Below are positions 36,237 through 45,502 of a stretch of 64,000 bases of DNA, in pieces. Made by a program: the position numbers and the translations under genes. Position 1 is the stretch's first letter. Each line of letters opens with the position of its first letter. Origin of the DNA: an uncultured Pelagibacteraceae bacterium (GTDB taxonomy: Bacteria; Pseudomonadota; Alphaproteobacteria; Pelagibacterales; AG-422-B15); assembly GCA_902523455.1 (NCBI GenBank), contig CABYZG010000002.1, forward strand, positions 126,378-190,377. The letters run 5' to 3'. Under the pieces are notes generated by a model. It did no database searches. It saw nothing but the letters and a program-made list of their open reading frames with translations, and was not told the origin of the DNA.

Positions 36237-37466
36237 ATGAATAAAATGAATATAAAAAAATTAATTATATCATTGGTGTCATCAGTGATGATAACGTCTT
36301 CAGCAGCTCTGGCTGATGGACATATAAGATACTCAGTGACAGCAGATAACGTATCTGAGTATTCAAGCATGCTGACACCAGGCATGTTGAACATGTTTTC
36401 TGCTTACCCAGAAACATTCAGAATGGATGTTTATGAGGATGGCGGTAATTGCACAATAGCACCTGATATCGCTGCAATCAGTCAAACCAATGGTACAATG
36501 ATAAATGATAACGAAGGATTAGAGCTTCCTAACGCGGGTCAAGTACCTTTCCCTGACCCTTCACATCCTCAACACTTCGTTTGGAATTATCGAATGTATG
36601 CTGGAACAGTGAGTGCAGTTGATAGAGTTCAAACATCTGTAACTGTAAAAGCGGATGGTTCAAGAACAATAGGACAACAAGAAACATCAATTTCTTTTCC
36701 ACCTAACCCAAATACAAAAACAATGTACGCAGATAAAAATTTATTTGCATTGTTCATGCAGAAAAACCTTGGACCACCAAGAACTGCAGGAACAGTTACT
36801 TTAGTTCATGACTTTATTGATAGTTATATGCAGCCTCGTAAAGCTTGGCAGTACAGCCCGGCAACAAGACGTGTAAGAAGAGCACCTAATATTACTTATG
36901 ATACATTAACTACTGCTGGTGGTGGTATCGTAACAGTTGACTCGTATGGCGGCTTCAATGGAGCGCAAGACAGATACGATTGGTCTTACGATGGTAAGCA
37001 AACTATGATCGTACCAATTAATAATGATATGTTATCTGAAACAGCTGTGGAAGATACGTTCACACCAAATCATCCAAATCCTGACGTAGTTAGATTTGAA
37101 GAAAGAGACGTTCATATTGTTCATGCACAATTAAAGCCTGGACAAAGACACCTTTACGCTTCAAGAACTTTCTATTTCTTAGATGGCCAACCTGGAATGC
37201 TTGTTTATCATGATGCTTATGACGATAATCAAGACCTTATGAGAGCAATGTACCAAACAACGGTACAGGGTAACATGGGTGGTTCAGGTTTAGGTGATAC
37301 AGACTGTAATGTCCAAGGTGAGTACACTATGGACTTTGCAACAAGAACATACTCTGGAACCAATCTGTTTGGTCCAGCCCTATCTCCAAGGCCAACTGTC
37401 TATAATGGTGAAGAAAAAGCTGTAAGCTTTTATACACCTGATGGCTTAAGAAGGTACGCAAGATAA
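36237..37466 (+). CDS. DUF1329 family periplasmic protein
   Basis: A 409-residue protein with a signal peptide (about 1-27, ending ALA-DG). AGGAAAGG precedes the start. Family marks include NYRMYAGTVSAVDRVQTSV, YSPATRRVRRAPNITYDTLTTAGGG and a QPGMLVYHDAYDDNQDLMRAMYQTTVQ segment. DUF1329 proteins have a LolA/LolB-like fold and are expected to carry a hydrophobic ligand in the periplasm. It follows the DUF1302 gene by 18 bases, so both are almost surely co-expressed. A strong hairpin follows it. Confidence 0.88.
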   Translation: MNKMNIKKLIISLVSSVMITSSAALADGHIRYSVTADNVSEYSSMLTPGMLNMFSAYPETFRMDVYEDGGNCTIAPDIAAISQTNGTMINDNEGLELPNAGQVPFPDPSHPQHFVWNYRMYAGTVSAVDRVQTSVTVKADGSRTIGQQETSISFPPNPNTKTMYADKNLFALFMQKNLGPPRTAGTVTLVHDFIDSYMQPRKAWQYSPATRRVRRAPNITYDTLTTAGGGIVTVDSYGGFNGAQDRYDWSYDGKQTMIVPINNDMLSETAVEDTFTPNHPNPDVVRFEERDVHIVHAQLKPGQRHLYASRTFYFLDGQPGMLVYHDAYDDNQDLMRAMYQTTVQGNMGGSGLGDTDCNVQGEYTMDFATRTYSGTNLFGPALSPRPTVYNGEEKAVSFYTPDGLRRYAR

Positions 37467-37492
37467 AAACTTAAAAATACTTCAAGTATTTT

Positions 37493-37533
37493 ATAAAACC
37501 CGACTTGATTTCTTTTAAGTCGGGTTTTATTTT
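37493..37533 (+). terminator. Terminator-type hairpin after the DUF1329 gene
   Basis: A 14-bp stem, ATAAAACCCGACTT (37493-37506) with AAGTCGGGTTTTAT (37517-37530), encloses a ten-base loop and leads into a short T run. It separates DUF1302-DUF1329 from the YCF48-like gene, so the upstream pair may be produced in excess. A small AT hairpin lies just before it (about 37474-37490). Confidence 0.85.
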
Positions 37534-37544
37534 AAGTAGGGCTT

Positions 37545-38687
37545 ATGAGATATTTTATTCTATTTTTTTCTTTATTGTTTTCGCTTACCTTTAATGCCAC
37601 GGCCAGTAATTTCAATTATGCAACTGGATTTGCCGCAATCAATGAAATGTCTTCAAAAGCACTTATTAATGCAATGGAAAGAGTTGATGACCGTATTTAT
37701 GCTGTTGGTGAACATGGTATTATCATTTATTCAGATGATCTTGGAGATAACTGGACTCAATCAGAGAGTGTCCCTTTCACAAATACACTTACAGATATAG
37801 ACTGTATTTCAAAAAAAGAATGTTGGGCCACAGGTCACGATGCCACTATATTGCATTCAAACGATTCTGGAAAAACTTGGATAAAACAGTATGAAGATAT
37901 TGATTTTGATGCTCCTTTGCTCTCAATTCATATGTATGAAAGTGGCGAGGGGATTGCAATTGGTGCATTTGCATTATCACTGAGAACAACAGATGGTGGA
38001 CAAAGTTGGGGTTTTTTATTCATGGATGATGATGATTTCCAACCGCATTTAAATTATGCATATGGTGACTCACAAGCCTGGAGAAAATCATCAGCCAACG
38101 AAGCTTATGCAGTTGGCGAGATAGGAAAATATTACATATCAGATGATAAAGGTTTAAATTGGCTTGTTGTGTCTACTGGATACGACGGTTCATATTGGTC
38201 AGGAATAAAAGTTGATGAAGGAAAGTCTCTGCTTTTAGGAATGTCAGGAAACCTTACGTTAATAACACGTTATGGGCCTGAGGACATAGTGCCTCCAGAA
38301 AAATTTACCTCAATTGCATGTTATGAGGCTGGATATTTCAAAGATGATTGTAAGCTATTTGCATTTGATAATATTTTTATTGGAACAAAAAACAGCTTAA
38401 CCAATGCTATTATGATGGATGATGGACGTATCGCAATCAGTGGTAATGGTGGATCTGTGACCATTGTAGATCTCTATAGAAAAAAAACAGTTGAGACTTG
38501 CGTCAGATCGGACCGACTCAGCAATACCTCAATTGTATATCTTGGCGGTGAAGAATTTTTATTAGCAGGGGAAGATGGTTTCCGAAGACATAGCATGGAA
38601 AAATGTTATGACAATTTTGTGTCTTTAGACTCTAAGTCACAAGATACTTATTACACTGTTGATTTAAATATGGTTCAGTTCTTCTAA
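37545..38687 (+). CDS. YCF48-like Asp-box beta-propeller protein
   Basis: A 380-residue secreted protein. After a signal peptide (about 1-20) it has Asp-box repeats with the S-x-D-x-G-x-x-W pattern at residues 63-70 (SDDLGDNW), 105-112 (SNDSGKTW), 148-155 (TTDGGQSW) and 199-206 (SDDKGLNW). These form blades of a beta-propeller like YCF48/HCF136. It belongs with DUF1302 and DUF1329, where such a protein is usually the third member, probably in the periplasm. It is behind a terminator but only 14 bases after it. The SDR gene starts six bases later. The ligand is unknown. Confidence 0.88.
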   Translation: MRYFILFFSLLFSLTFNATASNFNYATGFAAINEMSSKALINAMERVDDRIYAVGEHGIIIYSDDLGDNWTQSESVPFTNTLTDIDCISKKECWATGHDATILHSNDSGKTWIKQYEDIDFDAPLLSIHMYESGEGIAIGAFALSLRTTDGGQSWGFLFMDDDDFQPHLNYAYGDSQAWRKSSANEAYAVGEIGKYYISDDKGLNWLVVSTGYDGSYWSGIKVDEGKSLLLGMSGNLTLITRYGPEDIVPPEKFTSIACYEAGYFKDDCKLFAFDNIFIGTKNSLTNAIMMDDGRIAISGNGGSVTIVDLYRKKTVETCVRSDRLSNTSIVYLGGEEFLLAGEDGFRRHSMEKCYDNFVSLDSKSQDTYYTVDLNMVQFF

Positions 38688-38693
38688 ATTCCT

Positions 38694-39464
38694 ATGGGCC
38701 GAGTAGAAAATAAAGTAGCGATAGTTACGGGCGCAGCTTCTGGACTTGGCTTCGCTGCAGCGCAGAAACTCATGGATGAGGGAGCAAAAGTTTTTCTTAC
38801 AGATATTAATGAAGAGGTCATCAATTCCATGCCTGAAAGACTTTCGAATTACAGTGAGACGCAGTTTGATACTGCGGTTCATGATGTTGCAAATGAAGAT
38901 TCATGGGTCAATATTATAGAAAACGCTGAAAATCAGTTTGGTAAAATTAATATTTTAGTCAACAGTGCAGGAATAAGTTTAGGTGCAGATGTTGTATCTA
39001 CAGATTTTGAAATCTGGAAAAAAGTTCATCAGGTTAATTTAGATAGCGTCTTTCTTGGATGTAAATATGCTGTGCCAATAATGAGCAAATCAGGACAGGG
39101 TTCGATCATTAACTTATCATCAATTTCAGGAATTGTTGCGGGCTGGAATACTGCTGCGTATAATTCATCAAAAGCAGGCGTTCGGTTGCTTAGTAAATCA
39201 GTTGCCCTCTATTGTGCAAAGAAAGGTTATGATGTTAGGTGCAATTCAGTTCATCCAGCTTTTGTAGATACTCCAATACTTGACCCTTTAAAACAGGCTT
39301 TTGGTGAAGAAAATGCCGTTGCTAAACTGTCTCGCCAAATTCCAATGAATAAAATTGGTGACACAGACGACGTATCGTTTGCAATTCTGTATTTAGCATC
39401 AGATGAGAGCAAGTTCATGACAGGGACAGAAATTGTTCTTGATGGTGGATTAAGCGCAATGTAG
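38694..39464 (+). CDS. SDR family NAD(P)-dependent oxidoreductase
   Basis: A 256-residue classical short-chain dehydrogenase. The cofactor motif TGAASGLG spans 12-19, NSAG is at 89-92, and the catalytic set is Ser142, Tyr155 and Lys159 in AAYNSSKAG. The C-terminus IVLDGGLSAM is typical of steroid or cyclohexanol-type dehydrogenases. It lies six bases after the YCF48-like gene, so it may act on the compound handled by that envelope system. Substrate cannot be told. Confidence 0.92.
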   Translation: MGRVENKVAIVTGAASGLGFAAAQKLMDEGAKVFLTDINEEVINSMPERLSNYSETQFDTAVHDVANEDSWVNIIENAENQFGKINILVNSAGISLGADVVSTDFEIWKKVHQVNLDSVFLGCKYAVPIMSKSGQGSIINLSSISGIVAGWNTAAYNSSKAGVRLLSKSVALYCAKKGYDVRCNSVHPAFVDTPILDPLKQAFGEENAVAKLSRQIPMNKIGDTDDVSFAILYLASDESKFMTGTEIVLDGGLSAM

Positions 39465-39480
39465 TTTCATTCTTGAGACT

Positions 39481-40176
39481 ATGAAAACTAAAAAAGCATT
39501 AATGATTGTACACCAGCCTCGATCCAGCACTGGGGATGTAGGAATGAAATTACGCGAAAGAGGATATGAACTTGATGTTCGAAGACCTGTAATAGGTGAA
39601 AAGTTACCTCAATCAATGGAAGAACATGATGTTGCTGTTATTTATGGTGGACCTCCAAGTGCTAATGATGATTTGGATTATATCAAATATGAAATTGATT
39701 GGATTTCAACAGCTTTATTATCTAATAAACCTTTTCTAGGAATTTGTTTGGGTGCGCAAATGCTTGCTAAAAATTTAGGTGGTACTGTTCAACGTGCTAA
39801 AGACCATCAATTCGAAATTGGTTTTTATGACATAAAGCCAACGGGGGATGGTCATAAAATTTTTCAAAACCAAAAAACTTTTTTTCAATGGCATAAAGAA
39901 GGATTCACTGTGCCCAAATCTTGCGATATCTTAGCGTTTGGTGAAACATTCCCTCAACAAGCATTTAATTATAAAAATGCAGTTGGTATACAATTTCACC
40001 CTGAGGTAAATCTTAAAATGCACCTGAGGTGGCTATATTTTGCAGGATATATGCTTAGAGAGAAGGGTGCGCAAAAACGTAATTATCAAATGCAGCAACG
40101 ACTTAGCCATGGAAAAAAAATAAATATGTGGTTAGACTCTTTTATAGATAATTATTTTCTTAGAGATAAAACATGA
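39481..40176 (+). CDS. Class-I glutamine amidotransferase family protein
   Basis: A 231-residue protein with the triad of class-I GATases: Cys89 in GICLGAQML, His173 and Glu175 in QFHPEV. The N-terminus ALMIVHQPRSSTGDVGMKLRERGYELDVRRP is like the stand-alone GMP-synthase-glutaminase-like group. Such proteins release ammonia from glutamine or hydrolyse gamma-glutamyl compounds. It follows the SDR after 16 bases, and its ATGA overlaps the YggT gene. The acceptor is unknown; a gamma-glutamyl hydrolase role would pair well with the PuuA-like enzyme, but this is speculation. Confidence 0.87.
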   Translation: MKTKKALMIVHQPRSSTGDVGMKLRERGYELDVRRPVIGEKLPQSMEEHDVAVIYGGPPSANDDLDYIKYEIDWISTALLSNKPFLGICLGAQMLAKNLGGTVQRAKDHQFEIGFYDIKPTGDGHKIFQNQKTFFQWHKEGFTVPKSCDILAFGETFPQQAFNYKNAVGIQFHPEVNLKMHLRWLYFAGYMLREKGAQKRNYQMQQRLSHGKKINMWLDSFIDNYFLRDKT

Positions 40177-40466
40177 ACTCACTCATAATTCTTGTTGATC
40201 AAATTATAAATCTTTATACGTGGGTATTGATAATTAATGTCATATTCAGTTGGTTAATTGCTATGAGTATTTTTAATACTCAGAATAGAATTATTATCGC
40301 TATTTATTTTGGAACAAAAAGATTAACGGATCCACTTCTTAACCCAATAAGAAATTTTCTTCCAAATCTGGGTGGGATTGATATTTCGCCAGTAGTTCTG
40401 ATACTGATACTTTACTTTATAAGAAACTTACTTTACGAGTATTTTTATGCGGGAATTCCAATCTAA
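40173..40466 (+). CDS. YggT family membrane protein
   Basis: A 97-residue protein with two hydrophobic segments (about 12-35 and 68-90). The signature [33 protein letters not shown] places it in the YggT/CCB3 family, which has suspected roles in membrane protein or osmotic homeostasis. The start overlaps the amidotransferase stop by four bases, and folD starts two bases after its stop. Confidence 0.92.
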   Translation: MNSLIILVDQIINLYTWVLIINVIFSWLIAMSIFNTQNRIIIAIYFGTKRLTDPLLNPIRNFLPNLGGIDISPVVLILILYFIRNLLYEYFYAGIPI

Positions 40467-40468
40467 AA

Positions 40469-41353
40469 ATGTCTGATACAAAAATTATTGATGGCAAAGA
40501 AATCGCAGCTGATCTCAGAGCTGAAACCGCTATCAAAGTTGAAGATTTTAAAGATAAATTTAATAAAATACCGACCCTTGCCGTTGTACTTGTAGGTGAA
40601 GATCCAGCAAGCCAAGTTTATGTTAATACAAAATCTAAAATGGCTAAAGAGATTGGAATGGATGTTGAAGATCATTTTCTGGATACCACTGTGTCTGAAG
40701 AAAAGCTTTTAGAATTAATTGACAAACTTAATAATGATCAAAAAGTAAATGGCATTCTTGTTCAATTGCCACTTCCATCACACATTGACTCAAGGGCCAT
40801 TATTGATGCAATTGATCCAGTAAAAGATGCTGATGGTTTTCATGCTGTAAATGTTGGCAGAAATTCAATAGGAGGCGACTTACTAAGTAAAACCTTTACC
40901 CCATGCACACCACTTGGATGCTACTTAATGCTTAAGAAAAGCATTCCTGATTTAAAAGGGATGCACGCTGTAATTATTGGACGATCTAATATTGTGGGTA
41001 AACCGATGGCCCAACTACTTCTTGAGGAGTCATGTACCGTTACAATCGTTCATTCTAAAACTAGAAATATTGAAGAAATAACAAAACAGGCAGATATTGT
41101 AGTTGCTGCAGTTGGAAGGCCCTTAATGGTTAAAAAAGATTGGATTAAAGAAGGAGCTGTAGTGATTGACGTTGGCATCAATCGTGTAGATCACCCAGAT
41201 AAGCCTGGAAAAACAAAACTTGTCGGTGATGTAGATTATGATGATGTGTTTAGTCTTGTGTCAGCAATTACACCAGTCCCAGGCGGCGTGGGTCCGATGA
41301 CGATCGCATGTTTGTTAAAGAATACGGTAGATGCTGCTTTTAGACAGCAGTAG
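40469..41353 (+). CDS. folD: Methylenetetrahydrofolate dehydrogenase/cyclohydrolase FolD
   Basis: A 294-residue bifunctional enzyme of one-carbon metabolism that converts 5,10-methylene-THF to 10-formyl-THF via NADP+. Conserved parts are [23 protein letters not shown], with the catalytic lysine, [44 protein letters not shown] and the final [18 protein letters not shown]. Its product feeds PurH, also in this window. It is two bases from YggT and convergent with argG. Confidence 0.97.
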   Translation: MSDTKIIDGKEIAADLRAETAIKVEDFKDKFNKIPTLAVVLVGEDPASQVYVNTKSKMAKEIGMDVEDHFLDTTVSEEKLLELIDKLNNDQKVNGILVQLPLPSHIDSRAIIDAIDPVKDADGFHAVNVGRNSIGGDLLSKTFTPCTPLGCYLMLKKSIPDLKGMHAVIIGRSNIVGKPMAQLLLEESCTVTIVHSKTRNIEEITKQADIVVAAVGRPLMVKKDWIKEGAVVIDVGINRVDHPDKPGKTKLVGDVDYDDVFSLVSAITPVPGGVGPMTIACLLKNTVDAAFRQQ

Positions 41354-41354
41354 C

Positions 41355-42548
41355 TTATTTCTTTTCTCTTAATCTTAGAGCGTTTAATTTTATAAAACCT
41401 TCAGCATCTTTTTGAGAATAAATTTGATCTGATTCAAATGTTGCAAGATTTGGATTGTATAGGCTTAGAGACGATTCCCTTCCTGTAATCATTGTATTAC
41501 CTTTAAAGAGTTTAAGTCTTACTTTACCTTCCACTTTTTCTTGAGATTTATCAATCATTGATTGCATCATTTCTCTTTCAGGAGAGAACCAATAACCGTT
41601 ATAGACAAGCTCAGCATATTTTGGTGCCAGCTCATCTTTCATATGTGCAGCTTCTTTATCAAGCGTGATACTCTCAATGGCTCTGTGTGCATGATAGAGA
41701 ATGGTTCCACCAGGAGTTTCATAAATTCCTCTTGATTTCATACCAATGTATCTGTTTTCAACAAGATCAACACGTCCAATTCCATGTTTTCCTCCAAGCT
41801 CATTAAGAGATTTTAATATTTCAAATGGTGTTAAAGCCTTTCCGTTGAGAGCACAGGCGTCTCCTCTCTTAAATTCAATTGTTATTTCTTCTACTTTATC
41901 TGGGGCTTGTTCAGGTGAAACACTTCTGGTGTAAACATAATCAGGTGCTTCAACCCATGGATCTTCAAGAACTTTTCCTTCAGCAGAAGAGTGCAAGATA
42001 TTTTCATCAATGCTAAATGGTTGTTCACCTCTTTTATCTTTTGATATTTCAATACCATGCTTATCAGCGTATTCAACTAGTGAAGTTCTTGACGATAAAT
42101 CCCACTCTCTCCAAGGACTAATTATTTTTATATCAGGTTTATGATAATAGTATCCAAGCTCAAATCTTATTTGATCATTTCCTTTTCCTGTTGCACCATG
42201 GGATACCGCATCGGCTTTAATTTGATTTGCAATTTCTATCTGTTTTTTTGCAATTAGAGGTCTTGCGATAGAAGTACCGAGTAAGTAGTAGCCCTCATAA
42301 AGTGGATTAGCTCTAAACATTGGGAAGACATAATCACTTACAAATTCTTCTTTAAGGTCTTCGATAAATATTTCTTTTGTTCCTTGCTTTTCAGCCTTTG
42401 CTTTTACTAAATCATAGTCTTCATCTTGACCTAGATTTGCTGTAAAAGTTGCCACTTCACATTGATACGTTTCTTTCAGCCACCTTAAAATGACTGATGT
42501 GTCTAAACCACCTGAGTATGCAAGAACAACTTTATTTATTTTATCCAT
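41355..42548 (-). CDS. argG: Argininosuccinate synthase
   Basis: A 397-residue enzyme that joins citrulline and aspartate with ATP. The ATG at 42548 is chosen because AGAG lies just before it and the N-terminus [16 protein letters not shown] then starts as usual; a GTG at 42563 would lengthen it by five residues. ATP-pyrophosphatase loop SGGLDTS, the [14 protein letters not shown] segment and [20 protein letters not shown] are diagnostic. It overlaps the rlmN stop by eight bases and converges with folD. Confidence 0.97.
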   Translation of the reverse strand: MDKINKVVLAYSGGLDTSVILRWLKETYQCEVATFTANLGQDEDYDLVKAKAEKQGTKEIFIEDLKEEFVSDYVFPMFRANPLYEGYYLLGTSIARPLIAKKQIEIANQIKADAVSHGATGKGNDQIRFELGYYYHKPDIKIISPWREWDLSSRTSLVEYADKHGIEISKDKRGEQPFSIDENILHSSAEGKVLEDPWVEAPDYVYTRSVSPEQAPDKVEEITIEFKRGDACALNGKALTPFEILKSLNELGGKHGIGRVDLVENRYIGMKSRGIYETPGGTILYHAHRAIESITLDKEAAHMKDELAPKYAELVYNGYWFSPEREMMQSMIDKSQEKVEGKVRLKLFKGNTMITGRESSLSLYNPNLATFESDQIYSQKDAEGFIKLNALRLREKK

Positions 42549-43638
42549 TTGCTCTGAGTTCACTCTTTCTAATTTTTATACTAGAGGATTTTAACTGACC
42601 ACACGCAGCCATAATATCTTGTCCCCTTGTCTTTCTAACTGGGCTTGCATAACCTGCATTTTTAATTATGTCACTAAATTTCTTGATTTCTTCCTTGCTA
42701 GAACATTCGTAAGGCGAATTAGGCCAAGGATTGAAAGGTATAAGATTTATTTTTGCTGGAATTCCAGAAATCAGCTTAACAAGTTTACGGGCATCTTGCG
42801 CTGTATCATTTACTCCCTTCAACATGACATATTCAAATGTTATGCGTTTAGAATTTTTTGATCGAGGATATTCTCTACACGCCTTTATAAGATCCTTAAG
42901 TGGAAATTTCTTATTTATAGGAACAATATCATTTCTTAATTCGTCATTTGTTGCGTGTAAAGAAATTGCCAATCTTGAGTCAACTTCATTACCCCATTTA
43001 ATAATTTCAGGGACGATGCCTGAAGTACTTAGGGTAATTCTCTTTGTAGACAATTGTATACCCTCTTTGTCTCCCATAATTTCAGCGGCATTTTTAACAT
43101 TCTCATAATTATAGAGAGGCTCTCCCATACCCATAAATACAATATTTGAAATTTTACGATTTTTTCCATTCGGCCAATCTGAAAGATTGTCCTTTGCTAA
43201 AAGAAGTTGTGAAATAATTTCACCTGAAGTTAAATTTCGAACTAGTTTTTGAGTTCCAGTAAAACAAAACTTACAGTTAAGTGTGCAGCCTACTTGAGAT
43301 GAAACACATAACGTTCCTCGATTTTCTTCAGGAATAAAAACCGTTTCAATAAGGTTATTATCATTTAATTCCAAAAGCCATTTCTGTGTTCCGTCTTTTG
43401 ATATTTGATGTGATTTTATTTTTGGCCTTTGAATAATAAAATGGTCTTTTAGTTTTTTCCTAAGGTCTTTCGAAACTGTTGTCATTTTGTCAAAATCAGT
43501 TTCACCTCTAAAATAAAGCCAATGCCAAAGTTGCTTGGATCTGAATTTTTCTTTAGACTGTATTAAATCTTTATTAATTAAAGTTTCAGATATTTCTTTA
43601 AGACTTAATCCTATTAAGTCGAGTTTATCTTCTGTCAT
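42541..43638 (-). CDS. rlmN: 23S rRNA/tRNA adenine-2 methyltransferase RlmN
   Basis: A 365-residue radical SAM enzyme that methylates C2 of A2503 in 23S rRNA and A37 in some tRNAs. The cluster-binding cysteines are in [12 protein letters not shown], the SAM-binding GEP motif is [11 protein letters not shown], and the methyl-carrying cysteine lies in [11 protein letters not shown] near the end. The N-terminal RNA-binding part has [20 protein letters not shown]. The gene overlaps argG and follows the IalB-like gene by six bases. Confidence 0.96.
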   Translation of the reverse strand: MTEDKLDLIGLSLKEISETLINKDLIQSKEKFRSKQLWHWLYFRGETDFDKMTTVSKDLRKKLKDHFIIQRPKIKSHQISKDGTQKWLLELNDNNLIETVFIPEENRGTLCVSSQVGCTLNCKFCFTGTQKLVRNLTSGEIISQLLLAKDNLSDWPNGKNRKISNIVFMGMGEPLYNYENVKNAAEIMGDKEGIQLSTKRITLSTSGIVPEIIKWGNEVDSRLAISLHATNDELRNDIVPINKKFPLKDLIKACREYPRSKNSKRITFEYVMLKGVNDTAQDARKLVKLISGIPAKINLIPFNPWPNSPYECSSKEEIKKFSDIIKNAGYASPVRKTRGQDIMAACGQLKSSSIKIRKSELRANG

Positions 43639-43644
43639 TGTATT

Positions 43645-44163
43645 TTAAGAGCAGGCTTTATCGATTGCCGCCAGTGCTTTTGTAAATCCGATTAAAGAAT
43701 ATGTATCTGTAATTTTTGTTCCACGGCTTGAAGTGCTTTTAACTTTCACGCGCGCTCCATTTTTCATATCTTTAATGAGTTGTTTGCCGTTCTCTCCATC
43801 TGCTAACCAAGCTCTTGATTCAACTGTAAAAAATTTATACTTACTGCTACCAATGCTCACCTCAACCATACTTTTGGGTTTAAATGTGAAGCCAGTATCC
43901 ACACTCGGCTCATGAAAAGTCTTATCATCTTTGAAATTCGTAATCATCAGAGCATGCTCGCCACGATTAAGATCTGATGGGTTCGTCGCTATCGGCTCAG
44001 ATATAATATAACAGATCTTTGCTGTGCCATCTTTAAATTCTTTAGCTTGCCATGCACCACTTTTGCCAAATGAGCCCAGATGCACGACATCAATTACTGC
44101 AAAAGCACTTATTGAACTCAACAGTAAAATTGATAGAATAAGTTTGAAATTTATTAATTTCAT
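43645..44163 (-). CDS. Invasion associated locus B (IalB) family protein
   Basis: A 172-residue periplasmic protein with a signal peptide (about 1-22). The body fits the IalB family: WQAKEFKDGTAKICYIISEP near residue 38, then GEHALMITNF, a GFTFKPKSMVEVSIGSSKYKFFTVESRAWL segment and VKVKSTSSRGTKITDTYSLIGF, ending AAIDKACS. In Bartonella the namesake aids red-cell entry, but the family is common in harmless Alphaproteobacteria, so no virulence role is implied. It is divergent from the oxidoreductase gene across 30 bases and precedes rlmN by six. Confidence 0.88.
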   Translation of the reverse strand: MKLINFKLILSILLLSSISAFAVIDVVHLGSFGKSGAWQAKEFKDGTAKICYIISEPIATNPSDLNRGEHALMITNFKDDKTFHEPSVDTGFTFKPKSMVEVSIGSSKYKFFTVESRAWLADGENGKQLIKDMKNGARVKVKSTSSRGTKITDTYSLIGFTKALAAIDKACS

Positions 44164-44193
44164 AACCGCTAATTTATATCGAGATTCACAATT

Positions 44194-45210
44194 ATGAAAG
44201 CAATTGTTTGTAAAGAATTTGGCCCTCCAAGCTCGCTAGTTTACGAAGATGTTGAGTTACCTGAACTTAAAAAAAGTCAAATACTGATAGATGTACACTC
44301 TGCTGGAGTCAATTTTCCAGACACTTTAATTATTCAAGATAAATATCAAGTTAAACCTCCTCTCCCTTTTTCGCCAGGTGGTGAAATCTCAGGAGTCATC
44401 AGTGCGATAGGTGAAAGCGTTTCTGATTGGAAGGTTGGTGATGAGGTCGTTGCGATGATAGGCTTTGGTGGTTTTAGGGAACAAATAATAACGAGTCCAT
44501 CCAATATATTCCGGAAACCAAGCAGCATGGATTTCACTACTGCTTCTTGTTTCACATTAACTTATGGCACATCGCACTACGCTCTAAAAAATCGCGGTCA
44601 ACTTAAAGAGGGTGAAAATTTACTTGTCCTAGGCGCTGCGGGAGGTGTTGGTATATCAGCTGTCGAAATTGGAAAAGCAATGGGTGCAAGAGTCATAGCT
44701 GGAGCATCTTCTGATGAAAAATTAGAAGTATGCAAAGAGTATGGAGCAGATGAAGTTATAAATTACGGAAAGTATGATTTAACCAATCGAGATCATGTGA
44801 AAGAATTCAGAGCAGAGATTTCTAAAGCAACGGGTGGTAAAGGACCAGACGTGATTTATGATCCAGTTGGAGCAGACTTCACTGAGCCAGCATTACGAAG
44901 TATTGCATGGAATGGACGCTTCTTGGTTATAGGCTGGGCTGCTGGCTATATTCCAAAAATACCAATGAACTTGTATCTAATTAAAGGATGTTCAGCTATT
45001 GGTGTATTTTGGGGTCAATTTACAGCTTTGGAGCCACAAGAGCATCTAGCCAACATGAACCAACTCACTGGTTGGTATGAAGAAGGTAAATTAAAGGCGC
45101 CTGTCACAGAAATTCTCCCACTCGAAAGAGGACAAGTGGCGCTAGAGACAATACTTGCGAGAAAAGCTACTGGCAAGATTGCGCTGACAACTTCTTTTTA
45201 TAAATCTTAG
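44194..45210 (+). CDS. Zinc-type alcohol dehydrogenase family quinone oxidoreductase
   Basis: A 338-residue MDR enzyme of the quinone oxidoreductase branch (no structural zinc cysteine cluster is seen). The N-terminal substrate domain has HSAGVNFPDTLIIQDKYQVKPPLPFSPGGEISG, and the Rossmann motif is LGAAGGVGISAVEIGKAMGA. FLVIGWAAGYIPKIPMNL follows. It probably reduces a quinone or an enone with NADPH. Substrate is unknown. It starts a short run with phhB (convergent, four bases away) and the IalB-like gene (divergent). Confidence 0.88.
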   Translation: MKAIVCKEFGPPSSLVYEDVELPELKKSQILIDVHSAGVNFPDTLIIQDKYQVKPPLPFSPGGEISGVISAIGESVSDWKVGDEVVAMIGFGGFREQIITSPSNIFRKPSSMDFTTASCFTLTYGTSHYALKNRGQLKEGENLLVLGAAGGVGISAVEIGKAMGARVIAGASSDEKLEVCKEYGADEVINYGKYDLTNRDHVKEFRAEISKATGGKGPDVIYDPVGADFTEPALRSIAWNGRFLVIGWAAGYIPKIPMNLYLIKGCSAIGVFWGQFTALEPQEHLANMNQLTGWYEEGKLKAPVTEILPLERGQVALETILARKATGKIALTTSFYKS

Positions 45211-45214
45211 TAAT

Positions 45215-45502
45215 TTACTTACTTTTTTGGTTCATTTCCCTGGCCATATCTAAGTCCAGATTTGTCACTCCACCAGCATCGTGAGTTGATAAAGTAACTT
45301 CGACAGTACTGTAGACATTAAACCATTCAGGATGATGGTCTTTTTTTTCTGCATAGATTGCCATTGATGTCATCCAACCAAAAGCTTCTTGAAAGTTGTT
45401 AAACCTAAATGTTTTAGTAATAGCACTTCGGCCTTTAACTAACTTCCAACCAGAAAGTCTTTTTAATTTTTTTGTAAGTTCAGTTTTAGAGATTTTTTTC
45501 AT
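45215..45502 (-). CDS. phhB: Pterin-4a-carbinolamine dehydratase
   Basis: A 95-residue enzyme that dehydrates 4a-hydroxy-tetrahydropterin, normally regenerating the cofactor of aromatic amino acid hydroxylases. The active-site motif is KDHHPEWFNVYSTVEVTLSTHDAGG (histidines near 56-57), preceded by FQEAFGWMTSMAIYAEK. No phenylalanine hydroxylase gene lies nearby, so it may serve another pterin reaction. It overlaps the aldo/keto reductase stop by one base. Confidence 0.93.
   Translation of the reverse strand: MKKISKTELTKKLKRLSGWKLVKGRSAITKTFRFNNFQEAFGWMTSMAIYAEKKDHHPEWFNVYSTVEVTLSTHDAGGVTNLDLDMAREMNQKSK

Noticed and set aside
37474..37490. Small AT hairpin AAAATAC-TTCAA-GTATTTT
   Set aside because: Too short and AT-rich to be a separate terminator; reported only as a neighbour of the strong hairpin.
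42549..42563. GTG start that would lengthen argG by five residues
   Set aside because: The ATG at 42548 has an AGAG site and gives the usual N-terminus, and the GTG would overlap rlmN by 23 bases.
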